DNA from: CAZXBB01 sp964638815
GTDB lineage: Bacteria; Planctomycetota; Phycisphaerae; Phycisphaerales; SM1A02
Reading direction: 5' to 3'
DNA length: 33,007 nucleotides
NCBI GenBank assembly: GCA_964638815.1
Contig: CAZXBB010000082.1
Location: 1 to 33,007, forward strand
A program made the translations under genes and the position numbers. Below, piece after piece: positions 13,225 through 21,462 of the stretch (its first letter is position 1; each line of letters begins with the position of its first letter). The notes beneath the pieces were generated by a model, which saw only the letters and a list, made by a program, of their open reading frames with translations, did no database searches and had not been told where the DNA came from.

Positions 13225-13551
13225 ATGAAAGACACGGAGATGGTTCCGCGAAGCCGGAGCCGGTATCGGCTCTCCGGGCTGCTCGCGGTGAACGGGTCGT
13301 TGCTCGCACTGCTGGCCATGGTGACGTTCGCGCCGACCTCCGAGGCGCAGAATCGCGTGCGTGGCGAGTACGCCATGGTCGGCGGCGGCATCCAGGGCGC
13401 CAGCGCCAACGCGATCTACATCGTCGACACCAGGAACCAGGAGCTGATCGCGCTGGGATACGAGCCGAACCAGAAGGAGCTTCTGGGCATCGGCTATCGC
13501 AACCTCGCCGCCGATGCGGCCAGCATTCAGCGCCGCGGAAGCTCACGTTGA
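13225..13551 (+). CDS. Small exported protein, paralogue of the next gene
   Basis: This 108-residue protein has an N-terminal signal or anchor (LLAVNGSLLALLAMVTFAP, then SEAQN). Its periplasmic domain has the pattern YAMVGGG...NAIYIVDTRNQELIALGYE. The following gene has the same order: a signal, FAMVTASSG, then LLYVLDSRDEVLLVYEIE. The two therefore look like a diverged tandem duplication. The repeated [IV]YVxDxRxxExLxxxYE core might be a small beta-sheet domain. An ATG at 13225 with GGAG six bases upstream is the best start; a TTG at 13213 would add four residues. I cannot assign a function. The position suggests co-expression with the next two genes. Confidence 0.75.
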   Translation: MKDTEMVPRSRSRYRLSGLLAVNGSLLALLAMVTFAPTSEAQNRVRGEYAMVGGGIQGASANAIYIVDTRNQELIALGYEPNQKELLGIGYRNLAADAASIQRRGSSR

Positions 13552-13571
13552 CCGCGCGGAGGGGACGCACG

Positions 13572-13886
13572 ATGAAAAGCATCAATACCGCGGCCGCGGT
13601 TCTCTGGGCGAGCGCGTTCGTGCTCGCGGCGATGGTGATCACCCAGGCGGGTCGCCTTCCCGTCAACCCGGCCTACGCCGACATGGGCGTCGAGAACGGC
13701 GGTTTCGCGATGGTGACCGCCAGTTCGGGTCGCGGCGAGGACGCCGCGCCGTACGAGCTTCTCTACGTGCTCGACAGTCGCGACGAGGTCCTGCTCGTGT
13801 ACGAGATCGAGGACCTGCGTCAGCGTCAGATCGTCATGCGCGGCGGGGCCGACCTCCCGGTCTGGTTCCGCAACGCCCGCCGGTAG
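13572..13886 (+). CDS. Small exported protein, paralogue of the previous gene
   Basis: This 104-residue protein has a hydrophobic N-terminal segment (about 8-26) ending near AYAD, a plausible signal-peptidase site. The domain after it has FAMVTASSGRGEDAAPYELLYVLDSRDEVLLVYEIEDLRQRQI. This core mirrors the preceding protein but lacks that protein's C-terminal tail. A good SD (GGAGGGG) precedes the ATG at 13572. The stop is 29 bases before the debranching enzyme start, so the three genes probably form a transcription unit. Function is unknown. The exported small domain and the neighbouring glycogen enzyme have no obvious biochemical link. Confidence 0.75.
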   Translation: MKSINTAAAVLWASAFVLAAMVITQAGRLPVNPAYADMGVENGGFAMVTASSGRGEDAAPYELLYVLDSRDEVLLVYEIEDLRQRQIVMRGGADLPVWFRNARR

Positions 13887-13915
13887 CACTTGTGCCCGCA
13901 ACCGGAGCACGTCCG

Positions 13916-15856
13916 ATGACGTCGGAGAGCGTCCGCCGCGTGGACGCCGCCGTGCCCGGGGCGGCGATTGCAAGCGAGTGGCTGCTCACGAACACGCTCG
14001 GCGGCTTCGCGCTCGGAACGGCCCTTGGGGTCAATACGCGGCGTTACCACGGCTGGCTCGTCGCCGCGATGTCGCCGCCGGTCGATCGGGTCGTCGCGCT
14101 CCACTCGGTCGTGGACGAGCTGGTGCTTCCGGACACGAAAATCGACCTCGCCACGTTCCAGTTCGGTGACGACCTGACGCGATACCCCGGCGGCTGGCGC
14201 CACCTCAGGATGTTCGAGGTCGAGACGCCGCACCGCGTGACGTGGACCTTCGTCGTCGGCCGCGTCTCAGTCACCCGCACGCTGAGACTGGCCCGCGGCA
14301 TCAACGAAGCGTCGGTCACCTACGACGTCGATGGCGCACCCCCGGGAACGCGGCTCCGGCTGCGTCCGCTCGTTCCGCTGCGGGGTTTTCACACGCTCGA
14401 CCGCGAGGCGGAGCACCGCGACGTCTTTCGCGTGCTCAACCACGCCGGCGGCGCCCGTATTGTCCGGGAAGATCGCTGCATGTGGTTGACGGCGGACGCC
14501 GCGTCTCCCGGCGTCTGGGAGAACGCCCCCCAGTGGTGGCGGAACTTCGCGTATCCGGAGGAGCGATCTCGCGGACAGGATTGGCGCGAGGACGTGTTCT
14601 CCCCGGGTGTCTTCGACTTCACGCTTGCCGCGGGCGCCTTGACGGTCACGTTGAACGTCGCGGCCGGCGCCACGAGGCCGATGCGACCGGATCCGACGCC
14701 GACCGCGTGCCCCGAACCCGCGTTCGCGTCGGCGGACCAGTTCATCGTGCGCCGCGGCGACTCGACGTCCATCATCGCGGGCTACCCGTGGTTCGCGGAC
14801 TGGGGACGCGACACGATGATCAGCCTGCCGGGGCTCCTGCTCGCGACGGGGCGGTTCGCGGAGGCCCGATCGGTCCTCACGACATTCGCGTCGCGTATCG
14901 AAGGGGGTCTTCTGCCGAACTGTTTCGACGATTGGGGCGGGGCGCCGAACTACAACACGGCGGACGCCGGGCTGTGGTTCATCCACGCGGTGCGGGCGTA
15001 CGCGCGGGCTTCCGGAGACGAGAACCTCGACCCGCTCCTCGATGCGTGCCGCGCGGTCGTGAGCGCGTACCGCCGGGGCACGCGGCACGGAATCGGTGTC
15101 GGAGCGGACGGTCTCCTCATCGCCGGCGACGGGCGCGAGCCCGTGACATGGATGGACGCGCGGCGCGGGGGCATCACCTTCACGCCGCGGGACGGCAAGC
15201 CGGTGGAGCTGAGCGCGCTGTGGTACAACGCGCTCCTCGGGCTGGCGGAGTTGGTGGATCGCAGTGAAGCGGACGCGGACGAGGCCGCGGAGCTGCGCGA
15301 GCGCGCCGGACAGACGGCGCTGGCGATGCAGATGTACTTCTGGTGGCCGGAGCGATCGTGCCTGCACGACGTGCTGCGTCCAGGCGAGCATGACTGGGAG
15401 GGCGACGCGCGGTTGCGTCCGAACCAGATCTTCGCGGTGAGCCTCCCGTTCTCGCCGCTGACGGCCGGGCAGCAGGCGTGCGTGGTGGAGGTCGTGCGGG
15501 AACGGCTGTTGACGCCGTACGGACTCCGGACCCTCGATCGCGACGACCCGGAGTACCGGGCCCGGTACGAGGGCGATCTCATGGCGCGCGACGCGGCGTA
15601 CCACAACGGGACGGTCTGGCCGTGGCTGATCGGGGCGTACTGCGATGCGCTGCTGCGGGTCAACGGCGATTCGCGGCCCGCACGGGCGGAGGTCCGCGCC
15701 GTGCTCCAGCCGCTGCGGGACGAGTTCGACCGCGGTTGCCTCGGTCAGATCGCCGAGGTCTACGACGCCGATCCGCCGCACCGCGCGTCCGGCTGCCCGG
15801 CGCAGGCCTGGTCGGTGGCGGAGGTGATGCGCATCCTCGGGCTGCTCGATCCCTGA
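13916..15856 (+). CDS. Glycogen debranching enzyme (amylo-alpha-1,6-glucosidase family)
   Basis: The 646-residue protein matches the prokaryotic debranching enzyme family with an (alpha/alpha)6 barrel (GH133-like). It would hydrolyse alpha-1,6 branches of glycogen or similar glucans in the cytoplasm. The N-terminal domain has SEWLLTNTLGGFALGT and NTRRYHGWLVAA, typical of the family's beta-sandwich. The catalytic barrel has the hallmark GYPWFADWGRDTMISLPGLLL, then PNCFDDWGGAPNYNTADAGLWF, TWMDARRGG, ALWYNALLGLAEL and AYHNGTVWPWLIGAY. I chose the ATG at 13916 because similarity begins there; longer upstream frames only read through the small upstream genes. No signal peptide is seen. It ends at a bidirectional hairpin terminator. 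Confidence 0.92.
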   Translation: MTSESVRRVDAAVPGAAIASEWLLTNTLGGFALGTALGVNTRRYHGWLVAAMSPPVDRVVALHSVVDELVLPDTKIDLATFQFGDDLTRYPGGWRHLRMFEVETPHRVTWTFVVGRVSVTRTLRLARGINEASVTYDVDGAPPGTRLRLRPLVPLRGFHTLDREAEHRDVFRVLNHAGGARIVREDRCMWLTADAASPGVWENAPQWWRNFAYPEERSRGQDWREDVFSPGVFDFTLAAGALTVTLNVAAGATRPMRPDPTPTACPEPAFASADQFIVRRGDSTSIIAGYPWFADWGRDTMISLPGLLLATGRFAEARSVLTTFASRIEGGLLPNCFDDWGGAPNYNTADAGLWFIHAVRAYARASGDENLDPLLDACRAVVSAYRRGTRHGIGVGADGLLIAGDGREPVTWMDARRGGITFTPRDGKPVELSALWYNALLGLAELVDRSEADADEAAELRERAGQTALAMQMYFWWPERSCLHDVLRPGEHDWEGDARLRPNQIFAVSLPFSPLTAGQQACVVEVVRERLLTPYGLRTLDRDDPEYRARYEGDLMARDAAYHNGTVWPWLIGAYCDALLRVNGDSRPARAEVRAVLQPLRDEFDRGCLGQIAEVYDADPPHRASGCPAQAWSVAEVMRILGLLDP

Positions 15857-15870
15857 CCGCCGGGCGCAAG

Positions 15871-15901
15871 AAAAGACCCGCGGGCAACCCGCGGGCCTTT
15901 C
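15871..15901. terminator. Bidirectional hairpin terminator
   Basis: The two copies of CCCGCGGG (15877-15884 and 15888-15895) pair around a CAA loop. The plus strand continues with CCTTT, and the minus strand continues with TCTTTTCTT. It separates the debranching enzyme from the convergent coiled-coil gene and can serve both; the minus strand has the better T-tract. Confidence 0.75.
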
Positions 15902-15929
15902 GTGATGGATCTGGTCACGTCGTCCGGAA

Positions 15930-16859
15930 CTACTCGATGATCTTGGGCCCGGCCCACGCGACGGACTTCGACGTCGTGTCGTCGGTTTCCTCGTCGGCCT
16001 CGATCCCGGCGTCGCCCGCGAATGGGTTGACGTCGGTCGTGGTGCTGTCGAGGTCGAACCGGGCACGCTCCTCGTAGTCGTAGTGCACGCCGCGCTTCTC
16101 GAGCGTTTCGAGCTGAGCCTCCTGGAAGGCCGCGATCTCGGCGAGCTTCGCCTCGAGCTGCCTGAGGTTGTCGATCTGGCCGAAACGGTCGAAGCTGTCG
16201 AGCGTGGCCTGCTGCTGCTCGGTGAGCTCGATCAGCCGCTCGTTCCGCTGGACCGCGTCGATCTGGCGCTCGAGCTGCCAGAGCTGCGACTGGTACGTCC
16301 CGAACTCGGTCTCGAGCTTGCCGAGGATCTCGACCAGGCGAGCCTTCTGCTCCGTCAGGAACTTGATCTGGAACTGGTCATGCGCCAGGCGATCGTCGTA
16401 GGTGTTCCGCACGTTGTTGATGCGGCGACCCTCGTTGTAGGCTTCCTCGAGATCGAAGCGAACGCCCTCGTAGCGGATCGCGACCTTCCGCGTGCCGGAC
16501 TGCGCTTCCGCCTCGGCCCGCGCGACAAGCTCCTTCAGCTCGGACAGGTCCTCGGTGGTCATCGCGACCACCCGCTGGGAGATCTCGACGTCGCGCTCGA
16601 ACTGGGCGAGCTGGTGCTGGACCTCGGCGATCTCGCCCCGAACCTCGGCGATCCGGTCGGGGTACTGGTCGGCGAGCTGCTCGAGCTGTCGCCGGAGCGC
16701 CACCGGGTCGTCCACGCACGAATCGACGACGTCCTGTGCCTTGTGACGGATCTGGGAGATGCCGTTGGCGACACGCTCCGGGCCAACCAGGAGCGTCACG
16801 CCACCCAGCGCAAGAGCGCCGATCACGCCATACCTGAGAATTCCACACGTAAAGCCCAT
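15930..16859 (-). CDS. Membrane-anchored coiled-coil protein, unknown function
   Basis: I do not recognise this 309-residue protein. It starts with one hydrophobic segment (about 8-26, ILRYGVIGALALGGVTLLVG). A long charged helical region follows (about 50-255), rich in Glu, Gln, Leu and Arg with heptad-like spacing. The C terminus is short and acidic (DAGIEADEETDD). A strong SD (AAAGGAG, six bases before) fixes the ATG at 16859. One cysteine occurs just after the membrane segment (VDSC). It is divergent from the sigma factor and kinase genes, with which it shares a ~375-base upstream region, so a link to that signalling pair is possible but unproven. A scaffold or envelope spacer role would fit the shape. 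Confidence 0.8.
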   Translation of the reverse strand: MGFTCGILRYGVIGALALGGVTLLVGPERVANGISQIRHKAQDVVDSCVDDPVALRRQLEQLADQYPDRIAEVRGEIAEVQHQLAQFERDVEISQRVVAMTTEDLSELKELVARAEAEAQSGTRKVAIRYEGVRFDLEEAYNEGRRINNVRNTYDDRLAHDQFQIKFLTEQKARLVEILGKLETEFGTYQSQLWQLERQIDAVQRNERLIELTEQQQATLDSFDRFGQIDNLRQLEAKLAEIAAFQEAQLETLEKRGVHYDYEERARFDLDSTTTDVNPFAGDAGIEADEETDDTTSKSVAWAGPKIIE

Positions 16860-17014
16860 GGTTTGCTCCTTTCGATGCATCAGCCTCTGGCGGCTGCGAG
16901 CGTTTGCTGGGCGAATCGCGCCACCGCGATCCGTTCGTTCCGGGAGCCTTCTTGGGACCCGGGGGGCGGCCCTTTCAGCGGCAGGAGAAGCCGACTCCCG
17001 CCGAAGCGCCCGCC

Positions 17015-17085
17015 GGGACCCGGGGGGGGCGGGGGGAGGGGGCCGTGGCCGGGGGACCGGGGCGGTGGGGGCGGCCAGGGGCCGG
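17015..17085 (+). other. G-run tract in the divergent region 16860-17234
   Basis: The plus strand has runs of eight, six, five, five, four and five G residues in about 70 bases, which could form a quadruplex. The rest of the 375-base gap holds a repeated GGGACCCGGGGGG motif (about 16957 and 17014) and nothing gene-like. Confidence 0.4.
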
Positions 17086-17162
17086 ACGAGGGCGATTACC
17101 GGACCCGGTTCGCGAGTCGCCAAACCGGGCAGACGGGACCGCTGGCGGGTGGGGGGCTGCCG

Positions 17163-17168
17163 TAGACT
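17163..17168 (+). promoter_or_regulatory. Possible -10 box for the sigma factor gene
   Basis: TAGACT at 17163-17168 would give a leader of about 60 bases before the ATG at 17235, which has a good SD. No clear -35 is seen. Confidence 0.25.
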
Positions 17169-17234
17169 TGCACCAAAGCGGCACGGGACCCGTGAAACGC
17201 GGGTTCGGGTCGGCCCAACAAGGAAGGTGCGGTG

Positions 17235-17975
17235 ATGAACACGCTTACGACATCCTTCGTCCGTCGCCTGCGCGAACGCGACGAGGCGGCGTGGTTCGAA
17301 CTCTGGGTCATCTTCGGCCCGGTGCTCCGCGCGCAGCTCACCAAGTGGGGACGGGGCCGGATCGGCGTCGAGACGGTCCGGGACCTCACCCAGGAGACCC
17401 TCGCCGCCCTTTCCAGCTCGATCGAGCGCTACGACCCGAATCGCGGCGCGCGATTCAGCACGTGGCTGCTCTCGATCGCGAAGCACGCGCTGGGCGACGA
17501 AATCGATCGTCGCATGGCCCTCAAACGGGGCGGCGGCCGCCGGCCGGCGGAGTTCGACGAGCGATTCATGGGCCATGCCGCGATGGTCGAGGCGGACGAC
17601 GTCTATCACCAGAACGTCTTTCGGGCGAAGGTCTACGCGTCGATCCGGCGTACGGAGACCGAGGCGGAGTTCATGCAGTTCCAGGTCTACCGGATGCGGG
17701 TGTTCGACGGAGTGTCGGGCAAGGAGGTCGCGGAGCAGCTTGGCATCAGCGAGCCCACCGTGAGCCGTTACCTGCACAAGGTGCGCGACCTTCTGCGCCG
17801 CCGTCTCGGGGAAGTGGTTGCAACTTACAGCTTCACTCCCGAAGAAGTGTCGGAGCCCGACCGAGCCGGCCTCGGGGGTGACGATGCGATGTTCGATGAG
17901 GGGCTCGCGGAGATTTACCACCGGCAGTCGCGGTTGCTGCTCGAGGACGAGGCCGGGGCCTCACGAATGTTCTGA
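17235..17975 (+). CDS. ECF-like RNA polymerase sigma factor with C-terminal extension
   Basis: The 246-residue protein has the two-domain layout of small sigma-70 family factors. Region 2 spans about residues 20-95 (VRDLTQETLAALSSSIERYDPNRGARFSTWLLSIAKHALGDEIDRR). Region 4 is a helix-turn-helix around GKEVAEQLGISEPTVSRYLHKVRDLLRRRL. Region 2 carries the expected core-binding QET segment and a basic DNA-facing end. About fifty residues follow region 4 (EEVSEPDRAGLGGDD...), beyond the usual ECF end, and could hold a control element. The SD AAGGAAGG supports the ATG at 17235; a GTG three bases earlier is also possible. There is no anti-sigma gene next door. Instead a transmembrane kinase follows 54 bases downstream, suggesting regulation by phosphorylation. 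Confidence 0.85.
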   Translation: MNTLTTSFVRRLRERDEAAWFELWVIFGPVLRAQLTKWGRGRIGVETVRDLTQETLAALSSSIERYDPNRGARFSTWLLSIAKHALGDEIDRRMALKRGGGRRPAEFDERFMGHAAMVEADDVYHQNVFRAKVYASIRRTETEAEFMQFQVYRMRVFDGVSGKEVAEQLGISEPTVSRYLHKVRDLLRRRLGEVVATYSFTPEEVSEPDRAGLGGDDAMFDEGLAEIYHRQSRLLLEDEAGASRMF

Positions 17976-18029
17976 GTCGAGCGAGGGCGCGGTCGGCCGC
18001 GCCGGAGCGTTCGAACTGGAGATGATGCG

Positions 18030-20606
18030 ATGGCGGGCTCTCTATTTGGCGTGCTGCTCTTTGCACTGGGGCTGGCGGTCGCCGTCCTGGTGCTGATCTT
18101 CGTGCTCGTGCCGATCCTCAAGGGCCTGGGCTCGCTGATCGTGTGGCTGTTCAGGGGCATTGGCTTCCTCATCGCGCACGTCTTCCGGTTCATCGGGGGC
18201 ATGATCAGCGACACGCTGCGTTTTGTCGGCTCACTCATCGCCGTGATCCTGCTCGCGCCGATGAGCCTCCTCAACCTGGTGATCGGGCGCTGGTCCGCCG
18301 CCGGACACTTCGCGGATTCGGTCAGGCGTGAGTTCAAGGTCGGCGGGCTGTGCCTTTACCGGGTCCTCCTCGGTCACCCGCTCAAGTTCCTGTTCCTCAG
18401 CCGCCTGCTCGAAGGCGTCGAGGAGCGCGTGCCGGAGGCCATGGCCGCGGCGCCCACGGCGGACCGGCCGCGCAAGCGCGTCGGGCAGTTCCCCGGCTAC
18501 ACGATCGTCGGATCCCTCCGGGGCGGAGGCTCCGGCGCGAAGCTCTACATCGCACGCCCGGATCACTCGGTCCTGGCCCGCTACCCGGGCATGCCCGAGC
18601 GGGTCGTCATCAAGGCATTCGCCCTCAGCGAGGGCTCGACGCTTCCACAGATCCTCCGCGAGTCGCGGGCGCTCGAATGCGCGAAGCAGCTCGGGCTCGT
18701 CTTCGAGCACGGCATGGACGAGAAGCGGTTCTTCTATGTCATGCCGTACCACGCGGGCGATCACCTGGGGATCGTCACCCGGCAGCTCCACGGCGAGACG
18801 GACGGCAGGGGTCTGGGACGCCGTCAGCTCGCCACCGCGCTGGGCCACGTCGGCGACCTGGTGAGCACACTGTCCGCCTACCACCGCGGCGGCCTCTGGC
18901 ACAAGGACGTGAAGCCCGAGAACGTGATCATCGACGAGGGTCGCGCGCACCTGGTCGATCTCGGTCTCGTGACGCCGCTGCGCTCGGCGATGACCCTGAC
19001 CACGCACGGCACGGAGTACTTCCGCGATCCGGAGCTTGTCCGGCAGGCCATTCGGGGCGTCAAGGTGCACCAGATCGACGGTGCGAAGTTCGACATCTAC
19101 GCCGTCGGCGCCGTCCTCTACTTCCTCGTCGAGAACACTTTCCCCGCGCACGGCGCGCTGAGCCGCTTTGAGCGAAACAGCCCGGATGCGCTGCGGTGGA
19201 TCATCCGGCGCGCGATGGCCGACTACACGCATCGCTACGCCACGGCGGACGAGATGCTGGCCGACCTGCGGCACGTCGCGCAATCGAGTGACTTCTTCGC
19301 AGTCAGGCCCGCGGACCTTCCCTCGATGGCCGCCGCCGGTGACGCGCTGGCCGATTTCGGCGTCGAAGAGGAGCCGGTCGAAGCGACCATCGCCGGATCG
19401 CCGGTGCCGCCTCCGCTGCCACGACCCGCGGCGCCGGCAGCGGTCGCCGCCGCCGGTGCGGCGCGTCCGAAGCTCGAGGTCACCAACTGGTGGACCGGCG
19501 CGTACCGCGTCGTTGACGGCGGCGCCGTGGCGGTCGGCGTCGACGCGCCGGCCGGTGGACACGAGTCGGCCGCGGCTCGCGCGCAGGCTCGGGCGTTGCG
19601 TCATCAGAGCGTCGATCTGCGGAACCAGGTGCGCGCCGGTGCGATCACCGCCCGCCGCGCGGCGCGCGAGCAGGTGAAGATGGCACGCCGGCGCGCCAGA
19701 GAGATCCGGGCGCAGTCGCGCGCGCACCGGCTCGGTCGGCGCGCCGTCGCGGAGCGCCAGCCCTCGTTCACGCTGGTCGCCATCGGGGGGGCCGCGATCC
19801 TCGGCGTCGCCGTCCTGGTGGCAGGCATCGTCATTTCGAACCGCGCGCAGACGCGGGTCGCGGCCGCGGCGGGCGCGACCAGCGGTGCGCCGCTGCTCCT
19901 GCTCGTCGACGACGCCGACGCCGACAGCGGCCGCGTGCAGCGCGCCGTTCAGGATGTCGTCGATAAGTACGATGACACGTACGACGTGGTCATCGACGAT
20001 CGCCTCGTGAACGGCGGCTTCCGCGAGCTCGTGAGCGAATGGGTGCGCACCCGCAGCCGCGATGACCGCCGCCACCGGGAGATCGACACCGCGCTCGAGC
20101 TCTCCCTCCAGGAGCATGACCTGTACGGACTGCTCGTCGTCGGCGGCGCCTTCGACCCCGGGATGGACGGCCGATTCATCCCGTCGAGCCTCGATGGCGC
20201 GGCTCGCCGTCGGTACGCCCGCGTGCCCGAGGCTCCCCCGGTCGACCTTCCGTATCTTCTCGTGAACGACCATCCGACGAAGTACGACCCCGGCGTGGAG
20301 CAGCAGGTTCGGACGCTCCTCGATCGTTACGGCGAGGCGGGCTGGACGATCATCGAGAATACCGAGCTCGAAGCGCTGGTCCGCGCGTCGCTCCCTCCGG
20401 GTCGGGTCGATGCCGGTCTTCCCGTGCCGGCGACACTGAAGCCGACACTTGCGCACGCGAAGCTCGGTGGCGTGCTCTACATCTCGGGACCATCGGGCGA
20501 TGGCGCCGAAGGCGACGCGGTGACGGTCAACGAGATCGACATGGATCAGGACGAGTCGGACGAGGAGCGGGAACCCGAAACTCCGAGGGAGGTCAAGCAA
20601 GGCTGA
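18030..20606 (+). CDS. Membrane-anchored Ser/Thr protein kinase with a duplicated C-terminal domain
   Basis: This 858-residue protein has two or three hydrophobic segments in residues 5-85, then a protein kinase domain (about 155-430). The glycine loop is LRGGGSGAKLYIA, the ATP lysine is in VVIKAF (195), and a Glu is in the next helix (211). The catalytic loop is HKDVKPENVI (291-300), and the metal Asp is in VDLGLV (310), so HRD and DFG read HKD and DLG. All catalytic residues are therefore present. An Arg/Ala-rich coiled region and another transmembrane helix (about 581-604) lead to a C-terminal part with two similar copies (from about 619 and about 739): LLLLVDD...VQRAVQDVVDKY and YLLVNDH...VEQQVRTLLDRY. 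The C-terminal part probably lies outside the membrane and may sense a signal. The sigma factor just upstream is a natural candidate target. Confidence 0.85.
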   Translation: MAGSLFGVLLFALGLAVAVLVLIFVLVPILKGLGSLIVWLFRGIGFLIAHVFRFIGGMISDTLRFVGSLIAVILLAPMSLLNLVIGRWSAAGHFADSVRREFKVGGLCLYRVLLGHPLKFLFLSRLLEGVEERVPEAMAAAPTADRPRKRVGQFPGYTIVGSLRGGGSGAKLYIARPDHSVLARYPGMPERVVIKAFALSEGSTLPQILRESRALECAKQLGLVFEHGMDEKRFFYVMPYHAGDHLGIVTRQLHGETDGRGLGRRQLATALGHVGDLVSTLSAYHRGGLWHKDVKPENVIIDEGRAHLVDLGLVTPLRSAMTLTTHGTEYFRDPELVRQAIRGVKVHQIDGAKFDIYAVGAVLYFLVENTFPAHGALSRFERNSPDALRWIIRRAMADYTHRYATADEMLADLRHVAQSSDFFAVRPADLPSMAAAGDALADFGVEEEPVEATIAGSPVPPPLPRPAAPAAVAAAGAARPKLEVTNWWTGAYRVVDGGAVAVGVDAPAGGHESAAARAQARALRHQSVDLRNQVRAGAITARRAAREQVKMARRRAREIRAQSRAHRLGRRAVAERQPSFTLVAIGGAAILGVAVLVAGIVISNRAQTRVAAAAGATSGAPLLLLVDDADADSGRVQRAVQDVVDKYDDTYDVVIDDRLVNGGFRELVSEWVRTRSRDDRRHREIDTALELSLQEHDLYGLLVVGGAFDPGMDGRFIPSSLDGAARRRYARVPEAPPVDLPYLLVNDHPTKYDPGVEQQVRTLLDRYGEAGWTIIENTELEALVRASLPPGRVDAGLPVPATLKPTLAHAKLGGVLYISGPSGDGAEGDAVTVNEIDMDQDESDEEREPETPREVKQG

Positions 20607-20623
20607 TCGTCCGGCTCGTTCGC

Positions 20624-20662
20624 AAAAAATGCAACAGGCCCCGCGTCGCGCGGGGCCTGTTG
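20624..20662. terminator. Strong bidirectional terminator between the kinase gene and flgH
   Basis: A perfect 14-bp stem (20632-20645 with 20649-20662) closes on a TCG loop. On the minus strand it is followed by GCATTTTTTGCG, an ideal T-tract ending the flagellar operon. On the plus strand it is followed by TCTTCAATT and can also end the kinase transcript. Confidence 0.88.
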
Positions 20663-20683
20663 TCTTCAATTCGAACGTCGTGC

Positions 20684-21427
20684 TCAGAACGCGAAGATGG
20701 TGTCGAAGATCTGCGCCAGCAGCCCCTTGCGGTTGCTCTCGCGCAGCTCGCCCTCGTGCATCTTGTCGATCATCAGGTCGTGCATCGCGCTCGACAGGAC
20801 CGTGTTGGCCGCGGAGATGTCGTCCGGGCGGCAGATACCGGTCACGCGGATTTGCGCGATCTCGTCGTCCGTCTTGATCTTGGTGCGCGCCTCGAGGACG
20901 AGGTTGCCGTTGGGCAGGATCTCGATGATCTCGGCGCTCAGTCGTGCAGTCAGGTTGTCGCGCCGCTTGTACTCACCCTCGCCCTCGAATTCCTTCGACG
21001 CCCCGACGCGAGCCATCGGCAGATTGTCGTCGCGGCCGGCGTAGAGCTGGAACTGGAGGATGTCGCTGAGCTGGAGATGGGGGAACGCCGTGACGCTCGC
21101 ATCGAGGTCGTAATCCTTCTGCGTCTCGAGCTCCTGCTTGCTCGTCGCCTCGCTCGCCTCGCGCACGATGATCTGCACGAGGTCATGCATCTTGAACTCG
21201 CGCACCTCGGGCGGCGCGATCGCGAACATGCTCGTGTCGAGCAGCAGGTGACGCTCGCCGTTCGCTGCGAGGGGCGGCGGGTTCGTCATCACGCTCGCCA
21301 TGAGCGAATCGGGGCGCGTCGGCCGTTCCGGCGGTGCTTCGCCCAGGCTCGTCGCCGCGAACAGCTCGAGGGCCGCGAGGGCCAGGAGGAGGGTTGCCAG
21401 CGTGGTTTCGTCTTGCTTCTTGCTCAT
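20684..21427 (-). CDS. flgH: Flagellar L-ring protein FlgH
   Basis: This 247-residue protein forms the outer-membrane L-ring around the flagellar rod. The family signature is clear in the C-terminal half: ISAEII-type strand (LSAEIIEILPNGNLVLEARTKI), RVTGICRPDDISAANTVLSSAMHDLMI, then RKGLLAQIFDTIFAF at the end. The N terminus is a hydrophobic export signal (ATLLLALAALELFAATSLG), but it has no lipobox cysteine, whereas classical FlgH is a lipoprotein. The ATG at 21427 has a GAGGAA SD. It is the last gene of the minus-strand block flgF-flgG-flgA-flgH, 35 bases after flgA, and is followed by a strong terminator. The P-ring gene flgI is not in the window. Confidence 0.93.
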   Translation of the reverse strand: MSKKQDETTLATLLLALAALELFAATSLGEAPPERPTRPDSLMASVMTNPPPLAANGERHLLLDTSMFAIAPPEVREFKMHDLVQIIVREASEATSKQELETQKDYDLDASVTAFPHLQLSDILQFQLYAGRDDNLPMARVGASKEFEGEGEYKRRDNLTARLSAEIIEILPNGNLVLEARTKIKTDDEIAQIRVTGICRPDDISAANTVLSSAMHDLMIDKMHEGELRESNRKGLLAQIFDTIFAF

Positions 21428-21462
21428 GGGTTCCTCGCGACTCAGGTGCGATCTGGTGTGAT

